27,955 nt of DNA, taken from Gammaproteobacteria bacterium. GTDB taxonomy: Bacteria; Pseudomonadota; Gammaproteobacteria; GRL18. Both the position numbers and the translations under genes were made by a program. The stretch covers positions 1 through 27,955 of the forward strand of contig DAOVUK010000001.1 of assembly GCA_030632625.1 (NCBI GenBank), in the 5' to 3' direction. A model generated the notes under the pieces. It was not told the DNA's origin, made no database searches, and saw only the letters and a program-made list of their open reading frames with translations. Shown one piece after another: positions 27,790 through 27,955 of this stretch (position 1 is the stretch's first letter; each line of letters starts with the position of its first letter).

Positions 27790-27955
27790 TCAGGGATTTA
27801 ACCAGCCGTTGACTGTTTCAATATCAACTCTTGCCAGATCTCCTGATGCCTGTTTTAGTCTTAAAGTGTTCAAAATATATGTATAGCGTGAATCTGAATA
27901 CTCCTGTTTGGCACGAAACAGATCCCGCTGGACATTAAGTACATCCACAATAGTA
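27790..27955 (-). CDS. TolC-like outer-membrane efflux protein, C-terminal end (partial)
   Basis: The minus strand from the window edge reads TIVDVLNVQRDLFRAKQEYS and then DSRYTYILNTLRLKQASGDL before ARVDIETVNGWLNP and a TGA stop at 27790-27792. This is the conserved last helical hairpin of TolC-type outer-membrane channels (TVVDVLNAQ..LF.A...Y..ARYDYILN.L.LK.AAG.L). Such proteins form the exit duct of type I secretion and RND pumps. The 5' part lies beyond the window. It converges with the PilZ-like gene, about 80 bases apart. Confidence 0.88.
   Translation of the reverse strand, partial: TIVDVLNVQRDLFRAKQEYSDSRYTYILNTLRLKQASGDLARVDIETVNGWLNP

Noticed and set aside
1..27955. tRNA, rRNA, CRISPR arrays, prophage genes and intact insertion sequences
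   Set aside because: Looked for cloverleaf ends, regular spacer repeats, phage structural genes and complete transposases; none seen.

Overview
The window comes from an AT-rich gammaproteobacterium. The main evidence is gene order: pepA-holC-valS transcribed away from a divergent lptF, together with rhlE, a yedI-type DUF808 gene, a fused long-form purL and the end of a tolC-like gene, all in gammaproteobacterial style. I cannot name the genus. The long core genes (PurL 1302 aa, DUF349 protein 1039 aa, ValS 949 aa) are intact, so the local breaks in other genes are unlikely to come from poor sequence overall.

Region 1 (1-1900) is accessory: the last codons of a probable outer-membrane barrel protein, a PIN toxin/DUF6364 antitoxin pair on the minus strand, a frameshifted remnant of a RAYT-like transposase, and about 700 bases with nothing I can assign. 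Region 2 (1800-5370) is a metal-uptake operon behind a Fur-family-like operator: a small exported protein, a histidine-bearing outer-membrane channel, a ZnuA-like binding protein and a ZnuB-like permease. No ATPase gene is present. Region 3 (5370-8130) holds a DUF808 membrane protein, a small exported Tyr/Asn-rich protein and three non-coding inverted-repeat elements of about 180-190 bp. Two of these are copies of one family.

Region 4 (8170-19240) is core: rhlE runs head-on into a minus-strand group (pepA, holC, valS, DUF349/HEAT protein), with lptF divergent from pepA. The usual partner lptG is not next to lptF; a Sel1-repeat protein follows instead. Four tandem 10-bp units lie in the pepA-lptF gap. 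Region 5 (19800-21560) has a strong hairpin, a 51-codon remnant of a YqiA-type esterase, a class I glutamine amidotransferase and an RDD membrane protein. Region 6 (21600-27955) has purL, whose leader carries a perfect 13-bp inverted repeat ending on its start codon. After it come a small one-helix membrane protein gene and a PilZ-like gene, both with good ribosome binding sites and an apparent single-base frame disruption near the 5' end, and then the 3' end of a convergent tolC-like gene.

The points most worth following up are the palindromic element family, the ATPase-less metal operon, the purL leader repeat, the 10-bp tandem array and the paired disruptions downstream of purL.
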